Assembly: GCA_022866585.1 (NCBI GenBank) | Contig: JALHUP010000434.1 | Coordinates: forward strand, 1 to 6,658 | Source of the DNA: Candidatus Zixiibacteriota bacterium | GTDB taxonomy: Bacteria; Zixibacteria; MSB-5A5; SM1-73 | Direction: 5' to 3' | DNA: 6,658 nucleotides | In this document: positions 1 through 5,426 of the stretch, piece by piece | How the letters are laid out: the number at the start of each line of letters is the position of its first letter | Position numbering within the stretch: the stretch's first letter is position 1 | Notes under the pieces: generated by a model | Database searches by the model: none | Told to the model about the DNA's origin: nothing | Seen by the model: the letters and a program-made list of their open reading frames with translations, nothing else | Translations under genes and position numbers: made by a program

Positions 1-98
1 CTTTGCAAGAAAGGCGAGCCTTTGGTCAATCCGGGAAGCAGAAAAATATGAGTCCAATTCTTTCTCTCCATTTCATAGAGAGTATATATGGAGCGTGT
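1..98. other. Left-edge non-coding or gene-tail DNA
   Basis: No gene can be assigned here. Frame 1 is open from the window edge and stops at 49-51 (reading LCKKGEPLVNPGSRKI), so it could be the tail of a gene that begins outside the window. The other two + frames are also open past base 60, so this is weak. CTCCAT at 66-71 and ATGGAG at 88-93 could pair as a small stem, but no T-run follows to make it a terminator. Confidence 0.3.
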
Positions 99-284
99 GC
101 CTTAAGGGACCGTTGAAAAAGTGGTTTTGGAGTGCGAAAGCTTGTCGGAGCGAAGCGGAGATCCCGCTTTGCGGGGCTTTCGCGGTTTTTAAGTTGGTTC
201 GGGAATTGGAATTCCCGAACCACTCTCGTGCGGGAAATCCAATTCCCGCACGAACAAGAGGGTTTTTCAACACGCCCTTTAGGC
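99..284. mobile_element. MITE-like element with terminal inverted repeats and three internal hairpins
   Basis: The ends at 99-120 and 263-284 form an imperfect 22-bp inverted repeat: GCCTTAAGGG...GTTGAAAAA on the left, and GCCTAAAGGG...GTTGAAAAA when the right end is read on the - strand. They differ at only a few positions. Between them lie three hairpins. The first pairs GCGAAAGC (134-141) with GCTTTCGC (176-183) and has CCCGC/GCGGG inside it. The second is a perfect 12-bp stem with a 2-base loop (196-221). The third is an 11-bp stem with a 6-base loop (226-253). The length of 186 bp with no coding potential fits a non-autonomous miniature transposon. No clear target-site duplication is visible, and no matching transposase is in the window. 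A large structured repeat of another kind remains possible. Confidence 0.6.
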
Positions 285-336
285 GAACCATGTGTGAACT
301 CTTTGTTCTTCGTCACCAAGAGAGAAGAATTTGTAG

Positions 337-388
337 GGACAGCCCTAGTTGAGCTTAGTGAAATTCCGATTTGTCGGGATGGCTGTCC
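337..388. repeat. Inverted repeat upstream of the cupin gene
   Basis: GGACAGCC (337-344) is exactly complementary to GGCTGTCC (381-388), with a small CCGA/TCGG hairpin inside the right half of the loop. It ends about 35 bp before the cupin start codon. It resembles a short intergenic repeat more than a factor-independent terminator, because no T-tract follows. A role in mRNA processing is possible but not shown. Confidence 0.5.
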
Positions 389-410
389 GCCTTTCCTAAA
401 AAGAACCTAA

Positions 411-414
411 GGAG
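411..414 (+). promoter_or_regulatory. Shine-Dalgarno site of the cupin gene
   Basis: GGAG, within AAGGAGA, lies 9 nt before ATG 424. This supports that start codon. No convincing promoter was found upstream. Confidence 0.75.
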
Positions 415-423
415 AAAATTCAA

Positions 424-786
424 ATGAACACTTTCCCAATAAAGATAATTAACTTTAAAAACGTAAGGATAGGCGAGGTTAAAGAACCGGGCACTCAAGG
501 AGTCACCGTCCGGTGGCTTATCTCTCAAAAAGACGGTGCGCCAAATTTTGCCATGCGCATATTTGAAGTGGAACCGAGTGGATTTACCCCGTATCACAAA
601 CATGCCTGGGAACATGAGGTCTTTATATTAGAAGGAAGGGGAATCCTGGTCACCGGGGAAAAGAACTTTCCATTGAAAAAGGGTGATGCAGTCTTCGTTC
701 CGCCAGATGAAAATCATCAATTTAAAAATGATTCCAACGAAAAGTTTGTGTTCATCTGTCTGATACCTATTGAAAAACGACCTTGA
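424..786 (+). CDS. Small single-domain cupin protein
   Basis: A 120-residue single-domain cupin, the usual length for stand-alone members. Cupin motif 1 is seen around residues 53-73, with H58, H60 and E65 as likely metal ligands. Motif 2 fits G-x5-P-x-G-x2-H-x3-N with G87, P93, H98 and N102; the second glycine is replaced by D95. The ligand set H58, H60, E65 and H98 is complete, so a metal-binding beta-barrel is expected. There is no signal peptide or membrane segment, so it is probably cytoplasmic. Small cupins include dioxygenases, isomerases, and sugar- or ligand-binding proteins, and the sequence alone does not decide between them. The gene has a good Shine-Dalgarno but stands alone: the next gene is 138 bp away across repeat DNA, so a shared function with it is not implied. 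Confidence 0.88.
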   Translation: MNTFPIKIINFKNVRIGEVKEPGTQGVTVRWLISQKDGAPNFAMRIFEVEPSGFTPYHKHAWEHEVFILEGRGILVTGEKNFPLKKGDAVFVPPDENHQFKNDSNEKFVFICLIPIEKRP

Positions 787-815
787 CCTCACCCCCTTTA
801 TTCCCCCCTCCATCC

Positions 816-848
816 TTCGACAGGCTCAGGACGGTGAGAGAAGTCGAA
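816..848. repeat. Dispersed TTCGACA-type hairpin repeat, copy 1
   Basis: TTCGAC (816-821) pairs with GTCGAA (843-848), and the inner CTCA (825-828) pairs with TGAG (835-838). The left arm and loop match the copy at 2460-2491 closely, while the right arm has drifted (AGAA in place of the GCCT seen there). It lies in the spacer after the cupin gene. No mobility gene is attached. Confidence 0.7.
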
Positions 849-863
849 CCGCAAATGTGGAGA

Positions 864-892
864 GGGGTTCACCCTGAGGGGATTCACCCTGA
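864..892 (+). repeat. Two-unit tandem repeat before the NUDIX gene
   Basis: GGGGTTCACCCTGA (864-877) is followed at once by GGGGATTCACCCTGA (878-892), which differs by a one-base insertion. The second unit ends 32 bp before the NUDIX start codon. It looks like a local duplication in the repeat-filled spacer. The GGGG and CCCT parts of each unit could also form weak stems. Confidence 0.65.
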
Positions 893-924
893 AGGGGACG
901 GGAGGAAAGGTCTAAAGAATCAAA

Positions 925-1476
925 ATGAACACCTTTGAAAATATAGAGCAACGTTTTGGAATTCCTCGCCAATTAAGTATGTCTTTCCCCATGAACCTTT
1001 TAGAGTTTCAGAATCTCAAAGATAGCATGAAGGATGGGCGGAATTCGGATGTGACCTTATTTGTTTTCAAAGATAATAAAATTATCGTAATAGCCAAGCC
1101 CTGGTATCCCAAAGGACTTTACCGTGCTCCCAGCGGGGGACTCAGACCTGATGAAGACTTGGAACTTTGTGCCTTAAGAGAAGCTTACGAGGAAACCGGA
1201 GCAAAAATAGAATTAGGAAAATACATCTTAAGAATTCATGTTACCTTTACCTCCCATGAAGATAAAGTGAATTGGACTTCGCACGTGTTCACCGCCAAAT
1301 ATCTTTCCGGCGATCTGAAGCCAGTTGATACCAGAGAAATAAGAGAAGTGAATCTTTTAAGCCTGGATGAACTCTTTGCCTTAAAGGAAAAACTTTTGGA
1401 GAGCGACTCAGGTGGACTCTGTTACCGCGCCGCCCTGACCGAAGCGGCAATAAAGGAAATTAAAAATTGGGAATAG
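925..1476 (+). CDS. NUDIX hydrolase
   Basis: A 183-residue NUDIX-fold pyrophosphohydrolase. The Nudix box fits G-x5-E-x7-R-E-U-x-E-E-x-G-U fully: G71, E77, R85, E86, E89, E90 and G92. The Mg2+-coordinating glutamates are therefore all present and activity is expected. The enzyme would cleave a nucleoside diphosphate linked to another group; the substrate (for example an oxidised nucleotide, nucleotide sugar or dinucleotide) cannot be read from the sequence. About 40 residues precede the first beta strand of the fold (near 43-57). No signal peptide or membrane helix is seen. The start at ATG 925 is the first in frame, but the nearest purine-rich stretch (GGAGGAAAGG, 901-910) lies 14 nt or more away, so translation may be weak. 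Later in-frame ATGs at 979 and 991 have no better site. Both neighbours are unrelated single genes. Confidence 0.92.
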   Translation: MNTFENIEQRFGIPRQLSMSFPMNLLEFQNLKDSMKDGRNSDVTLFVFKDNKIIVIAKPWYPKGLYRAPSGGLRPDEDLELCALREAYEETGAKIELGKYILRIHVTFTSHEDKVNWTSHVFTAKYLSGDLKPVDTREIREVNLLSLDELFALKEKLLESDSGGLCYRAALTEAAIKEIKNWE

Positions 1477-1497
1477 TTCAAAGACCCGTCCGGGAGA

Positions 1498-1514
1498 GCT
1501 TGTCGAAGCGAAGC
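1498..1514. repeat. Fragment shared with the MITE-like element
   Basis: GCTTGTCGAAGCGAAGC matches bases 140-156 of the MITE-like element at 16 of 17 positions (A in place of G at the ninth base). It also contains TGTCGAA, the arm of the hairpin repeats at 816-848 and 2460-2491. It appears to be an isolated or decayed repeat piece just after the NUDIX gene. Confidence 0.55.
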
Positions 1515-1563
1515 CCCGATGAGAAGCATTCATATGAATTTGTTACTGCTATTTGATTTCCCC

Positions 1564-1610
1564 TTACCCTCTCCCTATAAGACGGAGAGAAGCGAGGAGA
1601 AACCGGGTAA
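1564..1610. repeat. C-rich/G-rich nested inverted repeat
   Basis: TTACCC (1564-1569) pairs with GGGTAA (1605-1610). Nested within, CTCTCC (1569-1574) pairs with GGAGAG (1584-1589), the two left arms sharing one base. It sits between the NUDIX and QueG-like genes and ends 35 bp before the chosen QueG-like start. Its presence argues against the upstream TTG at 1553 as the true start, since that would translate the repeat. Confidence 0.5.
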
Positions 1611-1645
1611 AATGTGAAAAACTTTTTTACGTTTGTATCTGTGAT

Positions 1646-2356
1646 ATGAACTCAAAAGATTTGTGTTTACAAATAAAGGCCGCATTACTTGACAGGGGGG
1701 TATCGCTGGTTGGCTTTGCTGATTTGATTGAAATACCAGCAGAAGTTCGTCATTCCAAAAGATTTGCTGTGTCCATTGCTATGGCGCTGGATGCCTCCAT
1801 AATTGCCAATATCCGTACTGGTCCAACCCGAGAGTATTATTCTGAATATAAGAGGGTTAATGCCCTTTCATCAGATTTGGGGAAATTAACTTCCAGCCTG
1901 ATAAGAAATCAGGGATATCAAGCAATTCCAAAAGAGCCCACAGGTGTAGGAATTGATCCTAAGACACATAGCACGGCTCTCCCACACAAGACTGTGGCCA
2001 CACGTGCAGGACTTGGATGGATAGGGAAGTGTGCGCTTCTGGTGACTAAAGAATATGGTTCAGCTATTCGTCTCACTACGGTTCTGACGGATGCCCAGTT
2101 AGAAACGGCGATTCCGACAGATCATTCGCTCTGCGGGGATTGCGCGATTTGTGTAAACTTATGCCCTGGGAACGCACCCACAGGAAAGAACTGGAATGTG
2201 AAGTTATACCGAGATTCGTTTTTCGATTTCTCTGCCTGCCGGAAGGCGGCAAGAGAGGGTGCGGCGAAGATTGGGATTGACGACACCGTTTGCGGAATAT
2301 GTATCTCAGTTTGTCCTTGGACCCTGAAATACATTGAAAGGGAAAATGGGACTTAA
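1646..2356 (+). CDS. QueG-like protein with two 4Fe-4S clusters
   Basis: A 236-residue protein related to epoxyqueuosine reductase (QueG) but shorter than typical QueG (over 300 residues). Residues 113-128 carry the family signature ending in RAGLGWIGK. The C-terminal half has two cysteine groups: C163, C166, C169 and C173 followed by proline, then C198 and C216, C219, C223 followed by PW. That gives eight ligands for two 4Fe-4S clusters. By my alignment on the AGLGWIGK signature, the aspartate that acts as proton donor in QueG (in the VDTAP/VDSAP region) is not conserved: a histidine or serine sits there. Cobalamin binding and epoxyqueuosine reduction are therefore doubtful, and an electron-transfer or different reductase role is possible. 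ATG 1646 is chosen because the open frame upstream to TTG 1553 crosses an inverted repeat. No clear Shine-Dalgarno precedes either start, so the start is uncertain. It is cytoplasmic and not obviously in an operon. Confidence 0.82.
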   Translation: MNSKDLCLQIKAALLDRGVSLVGFADLIEIPAEVRHSKRFAVSIAMALDASIIANIRTGPTREYYSEYKRVNALSSDLGKLTSSLIRNQGYQAIPKEPTGVGIDPKTHSTALPHKTVATRAGLGWIGKCALLVTKEYGSAIRLTTVLTDAQLETAIPTDHSLCGDCAICVNLCPGNAPTGKNWNVKLYRDSFFDFSACRKAAREGAAKIGIDDTVCGICISVCPWTLKYIERENGT

Positions 2357-2459
2357 TGGGATCCCTGAAAAACTATAAAGGAGGGAGAAGTTGGAGCGTT
2401 CCCCTTATGGTAATTGATTATTTATTCAATACAAAAATCTTTAGTTCAGATGTCCGCCC
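2357..2459. other. Spacer after the QueG-like gene
   Basis: Together with the hairpin repeat at 2460-2491 and the degenerate C/G-rich DNA up to about 2620, this forms a 319-bp gene-free spacer. It contains a purine-rich AAAGGAGGGAG stretch (about 2378-2388), but no open frame of useful length follows at proper spacing. No terminator hairpin with a T-run was seen after the stop codon at 2354. Confidence 0.5.
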
Positions 2460-2491
2460 TTCGACAAGCTCAGGGTGGTGAGCCTGTCGAA
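2460..2491. repeat. Dispersed TTCGACA-type hairpin repeat, copy 2
   Basis: This is the better-preserved copy. TTCGACA (2460-2466) pairs with TGTCGAA (2485-2491), and GCTCA (2468-2472) pairs with TGAGC (2479-2483), around a GGGTGG loop with one A/C mismatch. This gives 12 pairs in a compact hairpin. A relic AAGCGAAGTCGAAGG lies nearby at about 2543-2557. Repeats with this core are common as intergenic repeats in bacterial genomes, from general knowledge, and their function is unknown. Confidence 0.75.
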
Positions 2492-2627
2492 CCATGATAA
2501 GAGTAGGGCACAACCCCCACCCTAACGTAGGTATTTATCCTAAAGCGAAGTCGAAGGACTTACCCAAATGCCTTCCCTAAATTACGCTCCCTTTCGGTGT
2601 CTTAGGACAGGCGGGACAAGTCGGCAC

Positions 2628-2656
2628 TTGTAAAACATGAGAAATTTTGTTATAAT
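2628..2656 (+). promoter_or_regulatory. Extended -10 sigma-70-type promoter of tspO
   Basis: TTGTAA (2628-2633) serves as -35 and a perfect TATAAT (2651-2656) as -10, with a 17-bp spacer. TG at 2648-2649 gives an extended -10. Transcription would start near 2662-2664, so the Shine-Dalgarno AAAGGAG (2662-2668) would lie at the very 5' end of the mRNA, only about 13 nt before ATG 2676. This is the most convincing promoter in the window and implies tspO is transcribed independently of the genes upstream. Confidence 0.75.
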
Positions 2657-2675
2657 ATATTAAAGGAGCCAATAA

Positions 2676-3164
2676 ATGGAAAAGAAAACACGAGATAGGA
2701 TTCTACAACTGGTGATAAGCTTGATCGTTTGCCAGTTTGCAGGTTTTATTGGCTCGGTTTTCACGACACCCGCAATACCGACCTGGTATGTGAGTCTAAA
2801 TAAACCATCCTTCACCCCAGCCAATTGGTTGTTTTCTCCAGTTTGGATTACTCTCTTTGTGTTGATGGGGATATCAGCGTTTCTTGTGTGGAACAAGGGT
2901 TTGGATGATAAAAGGGTTAAGACAGCTCTAAGTATCTTCGCCGTTCAGTTAATTCTGAATATCTTGTGGTCGGCGGTTTTCTTCGGATTTAGATCCCCTC
3001 TTGCCGGGCTCATTGAAATCGCAATTCTCTGGATGGCGATATTATTGACGACCTTAAATTTTTTCAAAGTATCAAAGACCGCTGGACTACTGCTTTTACC
3101 TTACATTCTATGGGTAAGCTTTGCAACAGTTCTCAATTTTTTCATTTGGAGGCTTAATTCTTGA
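2676..3164 (+). CDS. tspO: TspO/MBR family membrane protein
   Basis: A 162-residue integral membrane protein of the TspO/MBR (translocator protein, peripheral benzodiazepine receptor) family, at the usual bacterial length. Five hydrophobic helices lie at about residues 8-29, 53-72, 82-103, 109-130 and 136-157. Family landmarks are present: WY at 37-38, KPSFTPANW at 43-51, P55 and W57, MG at 64-65, N95 and W98, FFG at 102-104, P108, PY at 142-143, W146 and N154. Family members bind porphyrins and related tetrapyrroles, and in some bacteria help regulate pigment genes or stress responses; the ligand here is inferred, not shown. The start is supported by GGAG at 2665-2668, 7 nt upstream, and by a dedicated promoter. 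No tetrapyrrole genes are adjacent. No terminator is visible after the stop codon. Confidence 0.95.
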   Translation: MEKKTRDRILQLVISLIVCQFAGFIGSVFTTPAIPTWYVSLNKPSFTPANWLFSPVWITLFVLMGISAFLVWNKGLDDKRVKTALSIFAVQLILNILWSAVFFGFRSPLAGLIEIAILWMAILLTTLNFFKVSKTAGLLLLPYILWVSFATVLNFFIWRLNS

Positions 3165-3292
3165 GATTGTGGAGCATACATCCTAAATATCTTGATGGGT
3201 TAAGCTTGGTAGCACTATGGTGAAAATCTTTGACGCATCGGCATTGGGTGGGACTGTTTCCCAAACTCCTTTCTTGATGGTTTTGTTGAAAA

Positions 3293-3417
3293 AGGTTTCG
3301 GTTGCGGTTACGTATCGTTTATCGTAAAGTCGTTGTCGTTTATTCGTATGAATGCATACGCATCGTGTTAAGAGTAAAGGCGAAACCAACATCGAAACCG
3401 ATACGTAGCCGAAACCT
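3293..3417. repeat. Nested 125-bp inverted repeat with spaced CG dinucleotides
   Basis: AGGTTTCGG (3293-3301) pairs with CCGAAACCT (3409-3417). Inside that, TACGTATCG (3309-3317) pairs exactly with CGATACGTA (3399-3407). At the centre, CGTATG (3345-3350) pairs with CATACG (3355-3360) around a 4-base loop. The left half is made of loosely repeated TCG-containing words about 6 bp apart. It lies in the gene-free spacer between tspO and the korA-like gene; the bases before it (3165-3292) show nothing clear. It could be a small palindromic mobile element or a structured leader. Confidence 0.6.
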
Positions 3418-3442
3418 AAAACGAGAAACAGGTTTAAGCAAC

Positions 3443-3562
3443 AGCTCCGGGTAATGCAGATGCTGATCCACGTGTGACCTTCGGCAATTCTTCACCGCCA
3501 AAGGGGGGAATCGTGAGACTATTGCCGAAGCATCAGAGAAAGGTCAAAGGAGATGGTTGGTC
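3443..3562 (+). promoter_or_regulatory. Possible structured 5' leader of the korA-like gene
   Basis: CTTCGGCAAT (3479-3488) pairs perfectly over 10 bp with ATTGCCGAAG (3521-3530). In the loop, a C-rich/G-rich stem can form between 3491-3499 and 3503-3510. GACCTT (3476-3481) can alternatively pair with AAGGTC (3540-3545), which touches the Shine-Dalgarno AAAGGAG (3546-3552). CTCC at 3445-3448 is complementary to the GGAG of that Shine-Dalgarno. These mutually exclusive pairings could gate ribosome access, as in a riboswitch or protein-bound leader. I do not recognise a known riboswitch class, and a plain repeat is possible. Confidence 0.4.
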
Positions 3563-5218
3563 ATGAAAAATGATGTATTCACATTCATTGTTGGGGGTAA
3601 AGCAGGTGAAGGGGTCAAAAAGGCAGGATCTGTTGCCGCTCAACTCTTTGCCAGTATGGGGCGTCAGGTTTTCCAAATGGACGACTACCAGAGTTTAATC
3701 AAAGGAGGGCATAACTTCTCCGTTATCAGCACCGCTAAAAGAAGGATCACCAGCCATTATATAAAAGCGGATTTGGTGGTGGCGCCGGACAAAAGGAGCT
3801 ATGATATCCACAAAGAACATCTATCTGAACGGGGCATTATGGTCCATAACTCAGATAAGGTTAGTGAGGTAGAGGGCGTGGGAGTCCCGTTGACGACTGA
3901 GGCAAAGAAATATCCTAATCCCGATTTGAGAATTGGTGTCGGAGCAGTGGCAACGCTGGCGGCTGTTGCTGGATTGGACAAAGATGGTCTAAAAAAACTT
4001 ATTCAGAGTGAATATCCCAGAGACATCGAAAACAACATCGCTTATGCCATGGCTATATATGATATAGTCTATCCGAAAATAGGAGATAGGTTCCTGCTGG
4101 AACGTGGGGATAAAGAAAGACCAATTATTGCCGGCAATGAAGCCATAGCCCTGGGGGCAGTAGCGGGTGGACTGGATACATATTTTGCTTATCCCATGAC
4201 ACCTTCATCATCTCTTCTGCACTTTTTAGCCGCCCATGACAGGGACCTGGGCGTGACGGTGGTGCATCCCGAAAACGAGATTGCGGTAATCAATATGGCA
4301 ATCGGCTCGACCTTTGCAGGTGCAAAAGCTATGGTTGGAAGCAGTGGCGGAGGTTTTGCCCTGATGCAGGAGGCTTTTTCACTTGCGGGTATGGTGGAGG
4401 CGCCTCTTTTGTGTATTTTAGGATCCAGACCGGGACCGTCCACAGGAGTTCCCACTTATACCGCGCAGGGGGACTTAAAATTCGCCATTCATCAGGGGCA
4501 TGGGGAGTTTCCTAAAATTGTCGCTTCTCCCGGCAGTGTAAAGGAGGCTTTTTTTCTTGCCGCCGAAATGCTTGATATGGTCTGGCGATTTCAAACACCG
4601 GGGATATTACTTACTGAAAAACATCTGTCGGAGAGCGCGATGACCGTTGATATTGATGTTAGTAAGGCGAAATGGCCTGAACCTTTTTTGCATACTGGTG
4701 GAGAGTATAAGAGATACCTCGACACAAAAGACGGTGTATCGCCTTTTTTGTTTCCTCCCTCAAAGGAACTGATTAAGTGGGACAGCTACGAGCATGATGA
4801 ACTTGGAATAACTACGGAAGATCCTAATATGATTGCCAAGATGCAGGAGAAAAGGAACAGAAAAAAGAAAGCAATTATAGATTACATGATGGGAGTGCAT
4901 ACTGTTAATATATATGGCGACAAAGGTCCTGTAATCTTTACCTACGGATCAACCACCATGAGTGTTTTGGAAGCTTTGGAAAGCGGTGAGATAGAGGCCA
5001 CAGTGGTCCAGCCGATATATCTGGAGCCTCTGCCCGTTTGGGAACTTGACAGGTATAAAGAGAGTGGTGTCATCGTGGTGGAGCTTTCTTGCGCAGGACA
5101 GTTTGCATCTTTACTGGAGGAAAAGGTTGGCATCAAGCCCAAGGCTGTTATCAAAAAATACGATGGGAGACCCTTTGATCCCGTTGAATTGGCAAGTAGA
5201 ATTAAAGAGATATTATAA
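3563..5218 (+). CDS. korA: 2-oxoacid:ferredoxin oxidoreductase, fused gamma-alpha subunit (KorA type)
   Basis: A 551-residue subunit with a gamma domain fused in front of alpha. Residues 1 to about 175 are the gamma domain, with the glycine-rich GGKAGEGVKKAG at 11-22. From about 188 comes the pyruvate:ferredoxin-type N-terminal alpha domain: AYPMTPSSS at 209-217, HPENEIA at 235-241, and SRPGPSTGVPT at 288-298, a hallmark loop. EHDELG lies at 410-415. The C-terminal transketolase-like domain II follows at about 456-551. With the beta subunit downstream it should convert a 2-oxoacid plus CoA to acyl-CoA and CO2, passing electrons to ferredoxin in the cytoplasm. 2-oxoglutarate is the likeliest substrate by architecture, but branched-chain 2-oxoacids are not excluded. 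ATG 3563 is preferred over TTG 3557 because GGAG (3549-3552) is 10 nt from the ATG but only 4 nt from the TTG. No frameshift or missing domain is seen. Confidence 0.9.
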   Translation: MKNDVFTFIVGGKAGEGVKKAGSVAAQLFASMGRQVFQMDDYQSLIKGGHNFSVISTAKRRITSHYIKADLVVAPDKRSYDIHKEHLSERGIMVHNSDKVSEVEGVGVPLTTEAKKYPNPDLRIGVGAVATLAAVAGLDKDGLKKLIQSEYPRDIENNIAYAMAIYDIVYPKIGDRFLLERGDKERPIIAGNEAIALGAVAGGLDTYFAYPMTPSSSLLHFLAAHDRDLGVTVVHPENEIAVINMAIGSTFAGAKAMVGSSGGGFALMQEAFSLAGMVEAPLLCILGSRPGPSTGVPTYTAQGDLKFAIHQGHGEFPKIVASPGSVKEAFFLAAEMLDMVWRFQTPGILLTEKHLSESAMTVDIDVSKAKWPEPFLHTGGEYKRYLDTKDGVSPFLFPPSKELIKWDSYEHDELGITTEDPNMIAKMQEKRNRKKKAIIDYMMGVHTVNIYGDKGPVIFTYGSTTMSVLEALESGEIEATVVQPIYLEPLPVWELDRYKESGVIVVELSCAGQFASLLEEKVGIKPKAVIKKYDGRPFDPVELASRIKEIL

Positions 5219-5409
5219 AATTTCTATAGGATCTCATTGAAAGTTGTTTTGGAAACTCGGTTAACGGTAACGAAACTCGTATCGATGCTTGAAGCTCGAA
5301 GGTAGAAGCTGGGGCACTTAATTTAATGAAGAAGTCTTCGAGTATAGAACTCCGAAAGACGAACTTTGTTACGAACTTCGTCAACGAGATCCGCGCATCG
5401 AGCCTTATC
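5219..5409. other. Long spacer between the alpha and beta subunit genes
   Basis: Two subunits of one enzyme are separated here by 208 bp, including the Shine-Dalgarno region. The sequence is rich in CGAAC/CGAAAC words. CGGTTAACGGTAACG (5258-5272) followed by TATCG (5280-5284) resembles CGGTTGCGGTTACG then TATCG at 3299-3317. TCGATGC (5282-5288) pairs exactly with GCATCGA (5395-5401), and GACGAA (5358-5363) with TTCGTC (5377-5382). A frame open from 5326 runs into the beta gene out of frame and shows no protein-like character. No promoter or terminator was identified. Confidence 0.5.
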
Positions 5410-5421
5410 AAAGGAGGTGAT
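5410..5421 (+). promoter_or_regulatory. Fully complementary Shine-Dalgarno of the beta subunit gene
   Basis: AAAGGAGGTGAT matches the complement of the typical bacterial 16S rRNA 3' end (AUCACCUCCUUU) over all 12 bases. The AGGAGG core ends 9 nt before ATG 5427. It fixes the start and suggests efficient, independent translation of this subunit. Confidence 0.9.
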
Positions 5422-5426
5422 ATAAG

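Noticed and set aside
95..410. Overlapping open frames of 85 and 92 codons (+ strand) and 97 codons (- strand)
   Set aside because: They run straight through the inverted repeats of the MITE-like element. The predicted peptides simply read its hairpin arms and show no protein family features or ribosome-binding sites.
424..945. Both the cupin and NUDIX proteins start with MNTF in similar DNA context
   Set aside because: The likeness spans only about a dozen bases and does not continue into either protein, so it is probably chance.
1553..1645. TTG at 1553 as start of the QueG-like gene
   Set aside because: It has no Shine-Dalgarno and would translate the C-rich/G-rich inverted repeat. The family-like N-terminus begins at the ATG at 1646.
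3192..3221. TTGATG (3192-3197) and TATGGT (3216-3221) with an 18-bp spacer as a promoter for korA
   Set aside because: The -10 match is weak and it lies about 340 bp from the start codon. Not strong enough to report as a feature.
3183..3392. A 69-codon open frame on the - strand between tspO and korA
   Set aside because: It reads across one arm and the centre of the nested inverted repeat. The composition is not protein-like and no start signals are present.
3443..3545. Possible cobalamin, molybdenum cofactor, SAM or THF riboswitch
   Set aside because: Short words such as GGGAATC and GTGAGA recall parts of cobalamin leaders, but the conserved cores of these classes are not present and the length is too short.
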